NCBI RefSeq assembly: GCF_002079055.1
Contig: NC_047490.1
Location: forward strand, 930,001 to 994,000
Source of the DNA: Saccharomyces paradoxus
Lineage: Eukaryota; Ascomycota; Saccharomycetes; Saccharomycetales; Saccharomycetaceae
Length of the DNA stretch: 64,000 nucleotides
Reading direction: 5' to 3'
Positions 48,228 to 63,761 of this stretch are shown here, piece after piece; the first letter of the stretch is position 1, and each line of letters starts with the position of its first letter. The position numbers and the translations under genes are program-made. The notes beneath the pieces were generated by a model, which was given only the letters and a program-made list of their open reading frames with translations, had not been told where the DNA came from and searched no databases.

Positions 48228-49280
48228 ATGACCATCTCCGACATTGGAAGCGAAGGAAGAGTAATAATATTACCGGATGGTTATGAGGCTTCGAAAAATA
48301 TTAACACGTTTACGCTGCCGCCACCTTCCAATATTACGTCCAAACATCGTATCGAACTCTTTGAAGACATCAGTGGAAAACTTTACGAAATAAGGTCTTT
48401 CCAATTCGGTAAAGGGCCCTCGTATTCACATGAGGAAGACTTGGCAAATGATAAATATCATTATACAAAGGAAAATCACCCGATCAAATCGACTTTCATT
48501 GTAAATACTTCTAACCCCTCCGAAGGTTATGTTTTTAAATCAAGCAAAATTTACTTTTGTTCTTTACATGACATTACTTTCAGTTTGATTGGTTTTTACT
48601 ATAAGAACAGCGTTACAGCAGATGAACAAGATTACGCCAATTCAAGCGACACTAATGATAACCAAATCAGTAGCAGCAAAAATCACGAGAGATTTCTTAC
48701 GGTGCGTGATTACCATGATTTATTAACGGATACCCACGACAAGAATTGGGACAGCATTTCTTTAAGCTGCCTCAAAAGTGGGCTAACAAAAGTTAGCGAA
48801 ACAATTGAGGAATGTGGCGACGTATATTACAAGATCACGCCTGCAATGATAACAAAATATTTGGTAGGCAAGGTATCAAAAATCGTGAAGAACTTTCCTC
48901 CGAGTATCCCTACACTTAAAAATGTACCAACGGAAATAGAACAGAGCTACAAGGTAGTTACGGCTACTAGCCTTTTGATCTCTCTGATTCCGAGGGCAGC
49001 CTACCATAATTTAGTTACCTTTTCACCCACAATGGCTAGCAGTTGCACAAACCTAGATATAAAAGCTAGTTTCATAGACCTCGAGAACTATGAAATTACA
49101 AAAGAATCACAAAATGCTGAGAAAGAACTACTGATGAAAAGCGCCGTGAATGTAGGCTTAAGTTCGAATGGCAGCGTTTCGTTGTCAGTGAAAAAAGTTA
49201 CAAAAAAAGTAATTCAAAGTAAAAGACCAAAAGTAGCGATAGGAAAAGGGGCCATCGATGGGTTTTTTAAACGTAAGTAA
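48228..49280 (+). CDS. RNH202: Ribonuclease H2 subunit B (Rnh202)
   Basis: Rnh202 is the B subunit of the trimeric nuclear RNase H2, which removes single ribonucleotides and RNA/DNA hybrids from the genome; Rnh201 is catalytic. The 350 residues equal S. cerevisiae. The N-terminal ~100 residues form the barrel that pairs with Rnh203, the middle is a helical winged domain, and the C-terminus ends with AIDGFFKRK. The final FF near the end resembles a PCNA-interacting motif; RNase H2B in other species binds PCNA this way. An MCB-type element lies upstream. Confidence 0.95.
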   Translation: MTISDIGSEGRVIILPDGYEASKNINTFTLPPPSNITSKHRIELFEDISGKLYEIRSFQFGKGPSYSHEEDLANDKYHYTKENHPIKSTFIVNTSNPSEGYVFKSSKIYFCSLHDITFSLIGFYYKNSVTADEQDYANSSDTNDNQISSSKNHERFLTVRDYHDLLTDTHDKNWDSISLSCLKSGLTKVSETIEECGDVYYKITPAMITKYLVGKVSKIVKNFPPSIPTLKNVPTEIEQSYKVVTATSLLISLIPRAAYHNLVTFSPTMASSCTNLDIKASFIDLENYEITKESQNAEKELLMKSAVNVGLSSNGSVSLSVKKVTKKVIQSKRPKVAIGKGAIDGFFKRK

Positions 49281-49604
49281 CTAGTACGATAATTAGACAA
49301 CATATTAAATGCTAAAACTAGTGGTAGTAATTTCAATGCGAGACAATAATATAATATTGTCACTATCAACGAACAGGCTACCTTTTTCTTTCTCGAATTC
49401 AAGAAAAAATTAACAACTTTTCCCTCGATGATGTGAATAAATGCCTGAAAAATAAGAAATAGGAAAAGGTTACTACATTACACTTGCCTTATCAAAAATC
49501 TCTGTTTTTCTTTCCGTCTTACTAAGTTTCAGGCGTCATACATCATAGAACGGGAGTATAGTCATTGCAAGATTGATCAGAATATATATTAAATAAAAAG
49601 GCAA
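49281..49604 (+). promoter_or_regulatory. RNH202-RRP45 intergenic region
   Basis: 324 bp with the RNH202 3' UTR and the RRP45 promoter. TATA-like TATATATTAAATA lies right before RRP45 (49581-49595). No other element was recognised. Confidence 0.5.
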
Positions 49605-50522
49605 ATGGCAAAAGACATTGAAATATCCGCATCAGAGTCAAAATTCATCTTAGAAGCCTTGAGACAAAATTATAGACTGGATGGCCGCTCCTTTGACCAA
49701 TTTCGTGACGTGAAAATAACGTTTGGTAAAGAATTTGGCGATGTCAGCGTGAAAATGGGTAATACCAAAGTTCACTGCAGGATTAGTTGCCAAATAGCAC
49801 AGCCATACGAGGATAGGCCATTTGAAGGGTTATTTGTAATATCAACTGAAATATCTCCTATGGCTGGTTCTCAATTTGAAAATGGAAACATTACAGGTGA
49901 AGATGAAATCCTATGTTCAAGAATAATTGAAAAATCTGTTAGGCGGTCCGGTGCACTGGACGTGGAAGGGCTATGCATCGTTGCTGGCAGTAAATGCTGG
50001 GCCGTGAGAGCAGATGTGCATTTTCTGGATTGTGACGGTGGATTTATTGACGCTTCGTGTATTGCTGTCATGACAGGATTGATGCACTTTAAGAAGCCAG
50101 ATATAACTGTCCATGGCGAACAAATCATTGTTCATCCTGTTAATGAAAGAGAGCCAGTTCCACTAGGTATACTGCATATTCCAATATGTGTAACTTTTTC
50201 TTTCTTCAACCCTCAAGACACCGAGGAAAACATAAAGGGTGAAACCAACTCAGAAATTTCGATTATTGATGCAACATTGAAAGAAGAATTACTGCGAGAT
50301 GGTGTCCTGACTGTTACGTTGAACAAAAACCGTGAAGTGGTACAAGTTTCCAAAGCGGGCGGTTTACCAATGGATGCTTTGACATTAATGAAATGTTGCC
50401 ACGAAGCTTATACCATCATCGAAAAAATAACTGACCAAATACTGCAGCTTTTAAAAGAGGACTCGGAAAATAGAAACAAGTATGCTGCTATGCTTACATC
50501 TGAAAATGCGCGTGAAAGCTAA
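49605..50522 (+). CDS. RRP45: Exosome core subunit Rrp45
   Basis: Rrp45 is one of six RNase PH-like ring subunits of the nuclear and cytoplasmic exosome that processes and degrades RNA. The 305 residues equal S. cerevisiae. It is a single RNase PH-type domain beginning with ESKFILEALRQNYRLDGR, with the conserved YRLDGR and GNTKVHCRISC strands and a C-terminal half-barrel (GGLPMDALTLMKCC). As in all eukaryotic ring subunits, the phosphorolytic residues are not expected to be functional. The first ATG is used. It converges on PHM6. Confidence 0.96.
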   Translation: MAKDIEISASESKFILEALRQNYRLDGRSFDQFRDVKITFGKEFGDVSVKMGNTKVHCRISCQIAQPYEDRPFEGLFVISTEISPMAGSQFENGNITGEDEILCSRIIEKSVRRSGALDVEGLCIVAGSKCWAVRADVHFLDCDGGFIDASCIAVMTGLMHFKKPDITVHGEQIIVHPVNEREPVPLGILHIPICVTFSFFNPQDTEENIKGETNSEISIIDATLKEELLRDGVLTVTLNKNREVVQVSKAGGLPMDALTLMKCCHEAYTIIEKITDQILQLLKEDSENRNKYAAMLTSENARES

Positions 50523-50887
50523 CGAAAAAACTGAAATAAAAGCAACGCTATATGCATATACATGCATGCATAAACATATGTATATATAGGTACGTATAGA
50601 TTGTAAATATTACACTTTGTACTAAGGGTAGCATAAAAGATGCCCGCAACTTTTTTTATTCCTTTGCAGTTTTTTTCTATTCTTTTCTTAACTGCGGAGC
50701 CCAAAGACATAAAAACATAAAAAATCATCAAATTACTATAAAACAAACGCACATTGCGAAGAAAAAAAGGCCCGGATACGAATACATATAATAATATTTC
50801 CTTTTACCTCCCTGCATAATTTCTGAAAGCATGCACTATCAAAAAGAAAAATCTTGAAAAGAACAATGAATCCTATTATTCTCACTA
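50523..50887. terminator. RRP45-PHM6 convergent 3' region
   Basis: 365 bp between stop codons on opposite strands. Repeated CATA/TATA stretches (about 50545-50590) look like polyadenylation efficiency elements. No gene. Confidence 0.5.
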
Positions 50888-51202
50888 TTAGAACAAAAAC
50901 TTCGTCATTGTCATCACATAGAAAAGACCGACCATTGTTAAACTGTACAACAGCAACACAATAATTATGACAATAATGAGCTCCTCAATAAAACCCAAAA
51001 AGGCATCATAATATTGTTTGAAGGTATTACTTTTCCCACTACTTTCGTGGCGCGGAAGGCCTGCTTCCAAATCTATAATGTAATCAATACACTTGACCTC
51101 CTCCCTCTCCCCTTGAGCTTCAGCATACTCTGCCTGCCTTGTTTCTTCCTCCTGTTGTCTCATTTTCAGTACATCATCGGAGCGTCTCAAGGTTTGTTCC
51201 AT
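50888..51202 (-). CDS. PHM6: Phosphate-regulated small membrane protein Phm6
   Basis: The 104-residue protein has the S. cerevisiae length. PHM6 is strongly induced on phosphate starvation through Pho4; the protein's role is unknown, with vacuolar location reported. The N-terminal half is charged and helical (Glu/Arg/Gln-rich, about 1-40), and one hydrophobic segment near the C-terminus (about 74-100, with IIVIIIVLLLYSL) is a probable membrane anchor. A Pho4-type E-box CACGTGGG, read on the gene's own strand, lies about 274 bp upstream. Confidence 0.93.
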   Translation of the reverse strand: MEQTLRRSDDVLKMRQQEEETRQAEYAEAQGEREEVKCIDYIIDLEAGLPRHESSGKSNTFKQYYDAFLGFIEELIIVIIIVLLLYSLTMVGLFYVMTMTKFLF

Positions 51203-52048
51203 CTTGGTGCCAGGTTAAAGAACAATTGCTGTCGTTTCTCTTAGTTCAAAAAGTTTGGTGGTGTGGCAGCTAACGAAACTTCTATTTACATCACAGTAAG
51301 TCAGGATATACAAACGTCTGGTGAAATCATTCAACTTTTATACCGAATGGAAAAACAACAGATAAGCTTCTGCGCATCGTAAGTAATAAATTACTAGCGC
51401 GCCATACAAGAGATGAGTCTATTTTTTCCCAGGCGACACAAAAATGAACCCGTGCTAATATTATATCCCACCTCCCACGTGTCAGCGAAGTTCGGAAACT
51501 GCGTAACATTATAGGGCAGAACGCCCACATGGAAAAAGCAAAAACCTCGTCTGCGATGCCAGTCGCTATTCTCCGTCGCTCAGGTAGGTTTGAGACGGGC
51601 TGAAATATACAGGTGTAATAAAAATGACGCCACGTTATCAGGGTTTTCATGACAGTGGTAGTTAGTTTTATGTCATATTGTTACTAAGCGGCTTTATTTA
51701 TTTACTCAGATATTTTTTATTGCACTTTCCGAATACATCATCACGTACTAATGCACGTTCCGATAAATAAAGATTGTTCATCGCAAGCGATTCGGGAATG
51801 TGCAATCTAAATTTTATCACGAAAATTGCTTATAAAGGCAGAGCGCATCACTTGCCTGTTTAAAAATTTGATGAGTCCTAAGAGCCAAATCATGTGCGCG
51901 GTTTTATATAAAACCCTTTTTCTGATAAAAAGAAGAGACAGTGATGTTCGACTGAGAGTATTGGCGTCACCGAGAAGACTTCTTTCCTATATCGTTGCGT
52001 ATATATATATACAAGAGTAACCCTTATTTACAAAGAAAATCCTTTTAG
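51203..52048 (-). promoter_or_regulatory. PHM6 promoter / MRX10 3' region
   Basis: 846 bp. The Pho4 E-box is at 51476-51481. A weaker CACGTT-type site lies near 51754. A minus-strand ATG frame of 107 codons (51327-51650) covers the promoter and looks like chance. A TATATATATATAC run lies at about 52001-52013. Confidence 0.55.
51476..51481 (-). promoter_or_regulatory. Pho4-type E-box at PHM6
   Basis: CACGTG followed by GG on the minus strand (CACGTGGG), the high-affinity Pho4 form, with no 5' T that would favour Cbf1 instead. It lies 274 bp upstream of PHM6 on the same strand. Confidence 0.7.
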
Positions 52049-53293
52049 TTAGTACTCATCTAAATCATCATTCGCAGTTTCTGTGCAGTAAGAAGAATAT
52101 TTCTGGTAGAAATGATAAATTTCAAAGCACAACTCAAAAGCAATCAGGTATATAATTATCCATTCCAAGAATGTGCTATTTCTCTCGTTCAAGAGAGAGA
52201 TGAGGGCTCGACACTCGTCTGTAGAGTAGTCCAGCTTGCTATTGAGAATATTTATTCTTGGACCTATATCCAAATATCTCGAAACATTTTTGAAAATCTC
52301 TTCCAACTGGGGTTCACTCCAATAAAGATCAGGAGTCTCAATTAGCTCCGAATAGAGATTCAACTTCCCTCTAATTAAAAAAAGCCGGCCTATTGACTTC
52401 AATGCGTCGCTTGATCTTAAGTTTAGCTTTGTTCCTTTAGAAATGTTTTCTGTTATTGTTCTGGCCTTTGATATATGTTTTTCCATTGCTTTTTCTAAGA
52501 CTGCCAAGTTAGTGCTTCTCGATACGCCACTTGAGAATGCTGCCTTATCTAGCATTCCTTGATCAGAATCCAACGAGTTGATTATTATCAAATCCCCGGA
52601 AAGAAAGCTTTCTCCTGCGATTTTTGGTGTTATCTTATTGTTCGAACTAAAAATCTTATCAAGATCTTGTTTCTTTTTTAATTCCACGTAGTCCATGTCC
52701 TCAGTCTCAAACTCTTCTCCATTAAGCGGATTTATGCTTGCCGTTTCAACCAAAGGCACTACCCTGTTTCTAACAGTAGCTTCATTGAAGCCCCAGCTTA
52801 CAATAGATCCATTTTGACCTAAAATCATTATTTCACCCTTATCGCCATTATCCTGATAACCAAATATAACGATTTCATCAGGCACCAAATTTGTCGGTTG
52901 TAACCCTTGGCTATTAAGCAATCTCATACATTGTTTGAGATCATAGCCCTCTCCGGTGGTAATTGTGATACAGTTCTTCACCTTCAAGTACTTTTTACTA
53001 AGAACATCCTCCAGATTATCACGTCCTTTTTCCTCAACTCCGTGGTTTGGCACAAAACTTCGTCTCAGAAAGCGAGTAGGATTCTTGGAATTTTTAAGCG
53101 TCTTCATGGTCTTGATCTTCGTATCCACTGGCTTGTTTCTCTTATTGGTCTCCTTCTCTGCAGCCAGTTCATCTCTCCAACGGTCATCTCGCACTTTGGA
53201 ATTCTGTATTAATAAACTGGTTCCCAACCGTCTGATTTGGGACCTTGGTACGGAACCGAATGAGCTCGTCAGAACTCTGAATGAAAGCATCAT
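52049..53293 (-). CDS. MRX10: Mitochondrial inner-membrane RMND1/DUF155 family protein Mrx10
   Basis: Mrx10 is a mitochondrial protein found with the mitochondrial expression machinery; its human relative is RMND1 and its paralogue is RMD1/RMD8-like (DUF155). From the ATG at 53291-53293 it is 414 residues, the S. cerevisiae length as I recall it. The N-terminus is Arg/Ser-rich and acid-free for about 30 residues, a typical presequence. The DUF155 core covers about 120-380, and a membrane segment lies near the C-terminus (LEWIIIYLIAFELCFEIYHF). In-frame ATGs occur at 53290 and upstream at 53320; the latter would put acidic residues into the presequence, so it was not chosen. Confidence 0.85.
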   Translation of the reverse strand: MMLSFRVLTSSFGSVPRSQIRRLGTSLLIQNSKVRDDRWRDELAAEKETNKRNKPVDTKIKTMKTLKNSKNPTRFLRRSFVPNHGVEEKGRDNLEDVLSKKYLKVKNCITITTGEGYDLKQCMRLLNSQGLQPTNLVPDEIVIFGYQDNGDKGEIMILGQNGSIVSWGFNEATVRNRVVPLVETASINPLNGEEFETEDMDYVELKKKQDLDKIFSSNNKITPKIAGESFLSGDLIIINSLDSDQGMLDKAAFSSGVSRSTNLAVLEKAMEKHISKARTITENISKGTKLNLRSSDALKSIGRLFLIRGKLNLYSELIETPDLYWSEPQLEEIFKNVSRYLDIGPRINILNSKLDYSTDECRALISLLNERNSTFLEWIIIYLIAFELCFEIYHFYQKYSSYCTETANDDLDEY

Positions 53294-53583
53294 ATTATGG
53301 TTATTTATTAGGTCCTCCATAAGAGGTAGAAGGGCCTCATTCAATACTCGCACGCACTCATATTCACCGAAAAATTAAATAAAATGCGAAGTTTGGAAGA
53401 GGAGAGAAGAAATAAACCATCACAATAAATCCACAACTGCCTTTACTACCTGGAACATATATAACCTACTTCATCTTACAACGGTGAACTAGATGAATCA
53501 ACTATTATAAACATGGTATATAGGACGTTGTATATACTTACCTTTAACGGCTGCGTTATAGCGCCGCACAGACCCTTAAAGGC

Positions 53584-58566
<4,983 letters not shown>

Positions 58567-59067
58567 TTATACATAGTATGCGTTAAAGGGAATGGTATTT
58601 ATTGAAAAAAAATTCAATGCTTATAAAAACTTAGAAGACAATGAGGGCTTTCCAACAATATAAAAATTGAAAATGTAATGTGATGAATGTCTTTCTGTAA
58701 TGAAGCCAACTCCCTGCGGATGAAAAGATAAAGATGAATGTAAAAGTAAATTTGCGCAGAAATAATTTAGAGCGTTAAAAAGTTGATTACGCGCTGGGCT
58801 TATTATCTCAAAAATCAGTTATTCACCTGTTCGCTAAGAAGCTACCTATTTTATTAAAGTCCAACTTAAAACAAATAATAGATTTAACACTTTCGTGTAA
58901 TGTGATGTTGAAATTGTTCAGGATATAACGAACAGGTCGTTGCACGTCAGGATTAATTAAAGAAAGATATAACGTGCCATCCTTATGGTACTGCGGTCAT
59001 CCTATACAGAACGATAAATACATGTTGACTTTATGTGTCATATGGACTATATAATTATATTTTATTC
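58567..59067 (-). promoter_or_regulatory. GCN2 upstream region / DPP1 3' region
   Basis: 501 bp between two minus-strand genes. AT-rich throughout. No Gcn4 site (TGACTC) is present, in line with GCN2 being mainly controlled after translation. Confidence 0.45.
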
Positions 59068-59937
59068 TCAGACGCCTTCGTCGGACAAAGGATGTAGTTC
59101 CTCATCCGGGATCCTCTGACGGCTGACTGCTTCCTCCAGAGTGACATCTGAGTCATCCATCAATGGTTTGAACGGAAGAGGGTCATCAATGGCTGGAAAA
59201 GTTCTTCTATAGAAAAAGTGTGCCATTATATAACCCAATATAGACCCTAGAATTACATCGACGAAATGATGTCTGTAATCTTGAGTTCTAGAGAGAGCAA
59301 TTAGTGCGGCTCCTAACAATGGCAGAAAGGCCACCATTTTCCTCCATAAGGGCATCAGTGGTGATTCAGTCAAAAGTTGGCCACATAGCCAAAAATATAA
59401 ATAACCCAGTCCTGCGAAACTTTCACTTGAATGGCCTGACGGAGTTGTTCTAAATCCATCCAACAAACGTTCGTGGTTCTTGGTGGTACACACCTCCTTT
59501 GCAGTATACAAAGTGTCCGATGACAGGCCTTCAAGAGGTTGGCAACGATCTAGAAAATCTGGTCTTAGTCTTCCAATCCAATTCTTGATGAAGTTTGTGA
59601 AGAAACTTGTACTAAACCAAGCGAGTGATAAACCAAGGAGAGATGTGTACAAAATAAAAAGCAAATGTCTTCTATCGGCCAAGATGGAACCAATTATCAA
59701 TATAGTCAACGATGGCACAATAAAACTGTAAACGAACAACATGGTGTTATTGACACGTTCAGTTGTCGCATAAGGATGTGATATAGTGAGATCATTAAGG
59801 TAAAATTGACGTTCGAATGGCTGCTGATAATATACCGGATAATTAAGTAATACCATTATGATGAGCAGAAAAGTATCTTCTAACCTCCATTTCGCTGCTA
59901 TGTTGAAAGGCGTTTTAATAAATGAAAGTCTATTCAT
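59068..59937 (-). CDS. DPP1: Vacuolar diacylglycerol pyrophosphate phosphatase Dpp1
   Basis: Dpp1 is a vacuolar-membrane PAP2-family phosphatase that removes phosphate from diacylglycerol pyrophosphate and then phosphatidate. The 289 residues equal S. cerevisiae. Six membrane segments are visible. The three-part lipid phosphatase signature is complete: KxxxxxxRP at K118-P126 (with R125), PSGH at 166-169 (H169), and SRTQDYRHHFVD with R217, H223 and D227. The C-terminal cytosolic tail is acidic. In S. cerevisiae the gene is induced by zinc lack through Zap1; two near-matches to the Zap1 site lie upstream. Confidence 0.97.
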   Translation of the reverse strand: MNRLSFIKTPFNIAAKWRLEDTFLLIIMVLLNYPVYYQQPFERQFYLNDLTISHPYATTERVNNTMLFVYSFIVPSLTILIIGSILADRRHLLFILYTSLLGLSLAWFSTSFFTNFIKNWIGRLRPDFLDRCQPLEGLSSDTLYTAKEVCTTKNHERLLDGFRTTPSGHSSESFAGLGYLYFWLCGQLLTESPLMPLWRKMVAFLPLLGAALIALSRTQDYRHHFVDVILGSILGYIMAHFFYRRTFPAIDDPLPFKPLMDDSDVTLEEAVSRQRIPDEELHPLSDEGV

Positions 59938-60365
59938 GTTGATCGTTCGCTATGATCTAATTTTGATTCTCTTCCTACACTAATTGGCAGTAATTACTTT
60001 ATTGAATTGCGAACTGCTTGACAAAATTAATAAAGTCCAGTTTGCAAGAGGTGACCTTTGAGTAAAGATTAGTTACTTCGTGGAGCGCAGGTATGTTAAG
60101 GGACTCTAGATAATAGTTTATTCCCGAAGGTTTCCAATTAATAGATGATAACAAAGTACAACTGATTGGAATGTAAAAAATAAGCCGTTGGATTCTCCGA
60201 TGTTAGGTTTCTATCTCATATAAAATAACCACCAAGCAATTGAGAATCAACACCGATAACACGATGTCCAATTATAGCAGTATATGTCAGACGTGCTGCA
60301 TGATTTATTCATTTCTCCTGTCATTGTTGACGATTTACATCTTTTCAAGGGATCGCACTACTGCC

Positions 60366-60376
60366 ACCTGAAAGGT
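60366..60376. promoter_or_regulatory. Zap1-type zinc-response element, candidate
   Basis: ACCTGAAAGGT differs at one base from the UAS-ZRE consensus ACCTTNAAGGT. It lies about 430 bp upstream of DPP1, a known Zap1 target in S. cerevisiae. Confidence 0.55.
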
Positions 60377-60945
60377 ACTGACTAAAAAGGTGCTGACGGA
60401 AACAGAACCTCAATAGTAATAACGCATAGCAAGTAAGATTGTCTTTAAAGAAGAAAATAAACTAGATTGCTTTGAGTTCGACAATTCTAACGTCTCATTA
60501 TTTTCATTACCAACACAATATAAAAAAAAGGTTGGGAATAAGACCCTCACTTAAAAATTGCTGTTTCTACCGGGCAGTCTGCAAAGTGCATGATACGCAA
60601 GGTGCATAATCTCAAGACAGAATTCAATTATGCATACTGGACATTAATGCTATATTTCGCTGCGCCAGAAATCGACTGCTAGTTTTTAAGACTTTCTCAT
60701 AAACGGTCAAATTTTTCGTGAAAAATGCTATTAGCTGCGCTGTTTAGCTTTTTGAAGGAGCAACTTCATCATCTGTAAAGGGCAAACACATAAAGAAAAC
60801 AATCTGCTACCTCTGCCGGTAAAATAGACCACCTTGAAGGGGATCGCAAACTTTTGTAAAATTTAGCTGAATATTTCCATCTGCTTCAGGATTAATAGTG
60901 AGCAATTTTTTCTTCTGAAAATCGGAAATAAGAAATAAAATACCT

Positions 60946-60955
60946 TCGGCGGCTA
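60946..60955 (+). promoter_or_regulatory. URS1 (Ume6 site) at ZIP1
   Basis: TCGGCGGCTA contains the URS1 core on the plus strand. It ends 13 bp before the ZIP1 start codon, close to where S. cerevisiae ZIP1 has its URS1. Ume6 represses early meiotic genes here in mitosis and, with Ime1, activates them in meiosis. Confidence 0.82.
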
Positions 60956-60967
60956 AAGTTCCAGAAA

Positions 60968-63598
60968 ATGTCGAACTTTTTTAGAGATAGTTCAATGGGA
61001 TTCAAGCCTCGACCAAATATCTTCGCCAAGCTGAGAGTTAGAGATGCAGATTCAGAATCCTCCGCTAATACTGTTGTCGAAAATTCATCCAATTGCCTCG
61101 AGGTGGGTACTTCCATAGAGAGAGATGATGCGTTTAAAAAACCCCACATAACTTCTACCGAACGAGAAGTGGTTACGAACATGGGCCCTAACCAGAGAAA
61201 TCATAACTATTCTAATGATGGGATGGATATAAATTCACGAAAGAGCTCAATATCAACAGACCAGTACAACAGAGCTTTAAACAACCATGATTCAACAATT
61301 GAAAATGATACTGATGAAGATTTTGAAATTACAGAAGTAAGAGAAGTGAGCGAAGGTGTGGCAAAAGAAATGAAAGAAGGTCATGAGGACCCTAACGATT
61401 CTGAGACAACGCTTAAAGACAGTAAATTGCACGAATACACTATGACAAATAGCAAGCCTCTTTTTCACACAACCGTTGATACTTCCAGTACATCTTCAAA
61501 TGATGTGCTATTAGAAGCCTTCACGAACACTCAAAGGATATGTTCAAATTTGAAGCAAGAGCTACAAAAGCAGCAACAGGATAATGCAAAGTTGAAAATT
61601 CGGCTTCAATCGTATGCTTCTGATTCTGGTAAGATCAATGAAAAAGTCGGAAAATATAAATCCTGCTTAGAAACTCTTCAAGAAAGGATTGCTGCCTTGA
61701 CTAGTCATAAGAATAATCAAGACACGAAATTGAAGGATCTAAGACAGAACCACCAACTATATCAGAGAAGGATAAGCGGATTTAAGACAAATATTGAAAA
61801 CTTGAACAGGACAATAACCGATCTAGGAAAGCACAAGAAGGAGACGGATGCAGAGTTAATGAAAAAAGGCAAAGAAATTGAATATCTGAAAAGGGAACTA
61901 GATGACTGTTCAGGCCAATTGAGCGAAGAAAAAATTAAGAACAGTTCGCTAATACAGGAAATGGGAAAGAATAGGGAACAGATGATTAAAGCAATTGAGA
62001 ATTTTTTTTCAGAAGACAAAGCTCACCATTTACTGCAATTTAACAAATTTGAAGAAAAGGTTCATGATTTGTTTGAGGAGAAATTACAAAAGCACTTCGA
62101 TATTGCAAAAGATACCCTTAATATAGAACTGAAGGGCACCACTATAGAGTTGAGTAGTAATACAGAGACTCTACTAAAACAGCAATATGAAAGTTTTAAG
62201 GAAAATCTTAAAGAAAAAATGTCATCAAGTAAGGATGAAATAACAAAAACACTAAATGAGCTGGGCATAAAGCAAGAGGAACTTGTGATAGGAGTACACA
62301 AAGAACTTTTAACATCATCAGGAGATATCAAAACAGCTTTTATTACCGAAATGAACAGCACAAAACAAGACCTGCTTGATGATACGGCCCAGTCAGCTAA
62401 GAATTATTTGAGTCTGGAAAACTTGCTAAAGGCGTATAAGGCAGAAATAGTTCAGTCCAACGAGTACGAAGAAAGAATAAAGCATTTGGAGAGTGAAAGA
62501 TCAACCTTATCTTCACAAAAAAATCAGATTATTAGCTCTCTTGGTACTAAAGAGGCACAATATGAAGATTTGGTCAAAAAATTAGAGGCGAAGAACATCG
62601 AAATTTCACAAATTTCTGGCAAAGAACAAAGTTTAACTGAAAAAAATGAGGGCCTATCCAATGAACTGAAAAAGATTCAAGACCAGCTAGACAAACTGGA
62701 CAATTTGAACACCACAACAAAATCAAATTATGAAAATAAAATATCTTCTCAAAATGAAATTGTGAAGGCATTAGCTTCCGAAAACGATACTTTGAAGCAA
62801 AGGATTCAACAACTGGTAGAAATCAAGGAAAATGAACAAAAGGATCATTCAACAAAATTGGAGGCTTTCCAAAAGAACAATGAGCAGTTACAAAAGCTAA
62901 ACGTCGAAGTTGTGCAGTTGAAGGCCCATGAATTAGAGCTTGAAGAGCAAAATAGACACTTAAAAAACTGTTTAGAAAAGAAGGAAATTGGTGTTGAAGA
63001 ATCACTAAGCGATGTGAAAACCTTAAAGCAACAAGTGATCGTTTTGAAATCGGAAAAGCAAGATATAACAGCCGAAAAGTTAGAATTGCAAGATGGTCTC
63101 GAAAATCTGGAAGAGGTCACTAAAAATTTGCAGCAAAAGGTGCAATTGCAAAAGAAGGAATTAGAACACAAAGTTAAAGAGTTAGAAGAGATTAAAAGCT
63201 ACAAAGGAAAAGAACCTAATAAAAAAAGTGCACAAAGTTTTACAAAACCATCGGATTCGCCTAAGAAAAGTGCTACAACGTCCCACTTATTACCTAATAG
63301 CTCTACAAGCATTCATTCCCCGATGGCAAGGTATCCTAAGGTGGATCATATAAGTAAATCAAGAGCTAGTTCATCCAAAGAAACATCCAAATTTAACGAT
63401 GAGTTCGATCTTTCTTCGTCCTCAAATGACGATTTGGAGTTAACCAACCCTTCTCCTATTCAAATTAAACCAGTGAGAGGAAAAATTAAGAAGGGTTCAA
63501 ATGGCATGAAACCTCCAATTTCTTCAAGAAAAAAATTACTGCTAGTAGAAGACGAAGATCAATCGTTAAAAATAAGTAAGAAAAGAAGAAGGAAATAA
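60968..63598 (+). CDS. ZIP1: Synaptonemal complex transverse-filament protein Zip1
   Basis: Zip1 forms the transverse filaments joining homologous chromosomes in meiotic prophase, promotes class I crossovers and helps centromere coupling. The 876 residues compare with 875 in S. cerevisiae. The N-terminal ~170 residues are polar and Ser/Asn-rich with an acidic patch (about 115-125). A very long heptad coiled coil spans about 175-750. The C-terminal ~120 residues are Ser/Pro-rich and end in a basic nuclear-targeting-like tail (KISKKRRRK). The URS1 just upstream fits strictly meiotic expression. Confidence 0.97.
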   Translation: MSNFFRDSSMGFKPRPNIFAKLRVRDADSESSANTVVENSSNCLEVGTSIERDDAFKKPHITSTEREVVTNMGPNQRNHNYSNDGMDINSRKSSISTDQYNRALNNHDSTIENDTDEDFEITEVREVSEGVAKEMKEGHEDPNDSETTLKDSKLHEYTMTNSKPLFHTTVDTSSTSSNDVLLEAFTNTQRICSNLKQELQKQQQDNAKLKIRLQSYASDSGKINEKVGKYKSCLETLQERIAALTSHKNNQDTKLKDLRQNHQLYQRRISGFKTNIENLNRTITDLGKHKKETDAELMKKGKEIEYLKRELDDCSGQLSEEKIKNSSLIQEMGKNREQMIKAIENFFSEDKAHHLLQFNKFEEKVHDLFEEKLQKHFDIAKDTLNIELKGTTIELSSNTETLLKQQYESFKENLKEKMSSSKDEITKTLNELGIKQEELVIGVHKELLTSSGDIKTAFITEMNSTKQDLLDDTAQSAKNYLSLENLLKAYKAEIVQSNEYEERIKHLESERSTLSSQKNQIISSLGTKEAQYEDLVKKLEAKNIEISQISGKEQSLTEKNEGLSNELKKIQDQLDKLDNLNTTTKSNYENKISSQNEIVKALASENDTLKQRIQQLVEIKENEQKDHSTKLEAFQKNNEQLQKLNVEVVQLKAHELELEEQNRHLKNCLEKKEIGVEESLSDVKTLKQQVIVLKSEKQDITAEKLELQDGLENLEEVTKNLQQKVQLQKKELEHKVKELEEIKSYKGKEPNKKSAQSFTKPSDSPKKSATTSHLLPNSSTSIHSPMARYPKVDHISKSRASSSKETSKFNDEFDLSSSSNDDLELTNPSPIQIKPVRGKIKKGSNGMKPPISSRKKLLLVEDEDQSLKISKKRRRK

Positions 63599-63761
63599 AG
63601 GATGATGGAAAATTTCAAATTGTCTTGTGCGAATACATTTCATTTTGTTCTCTGCGCCTGAAGGATGTATAGCAAAATTAGCGTAGATGTAGTTTTCGAG
63701 GTATATACTTATTCATAGCTTATAAATATTTACAGTGTTGTAACTCTAGTAAAAAAAGAGG

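Larger units (their letters stand above)
59938..60967. promoter_or_regulatory. DPP1-ZIP1 divergent intergenic region
   Basis: 1030 bp. From the DPP1 side: a Zap1-like ACCTGAAAGGT at 60366-60376, a second Zap1-like ACCTTGAAGG at 60831-60840, then a URS1 at 60946-60955 just before ZIP1. The rest is AT-rich with no supported gene. Confidence 0.6.
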
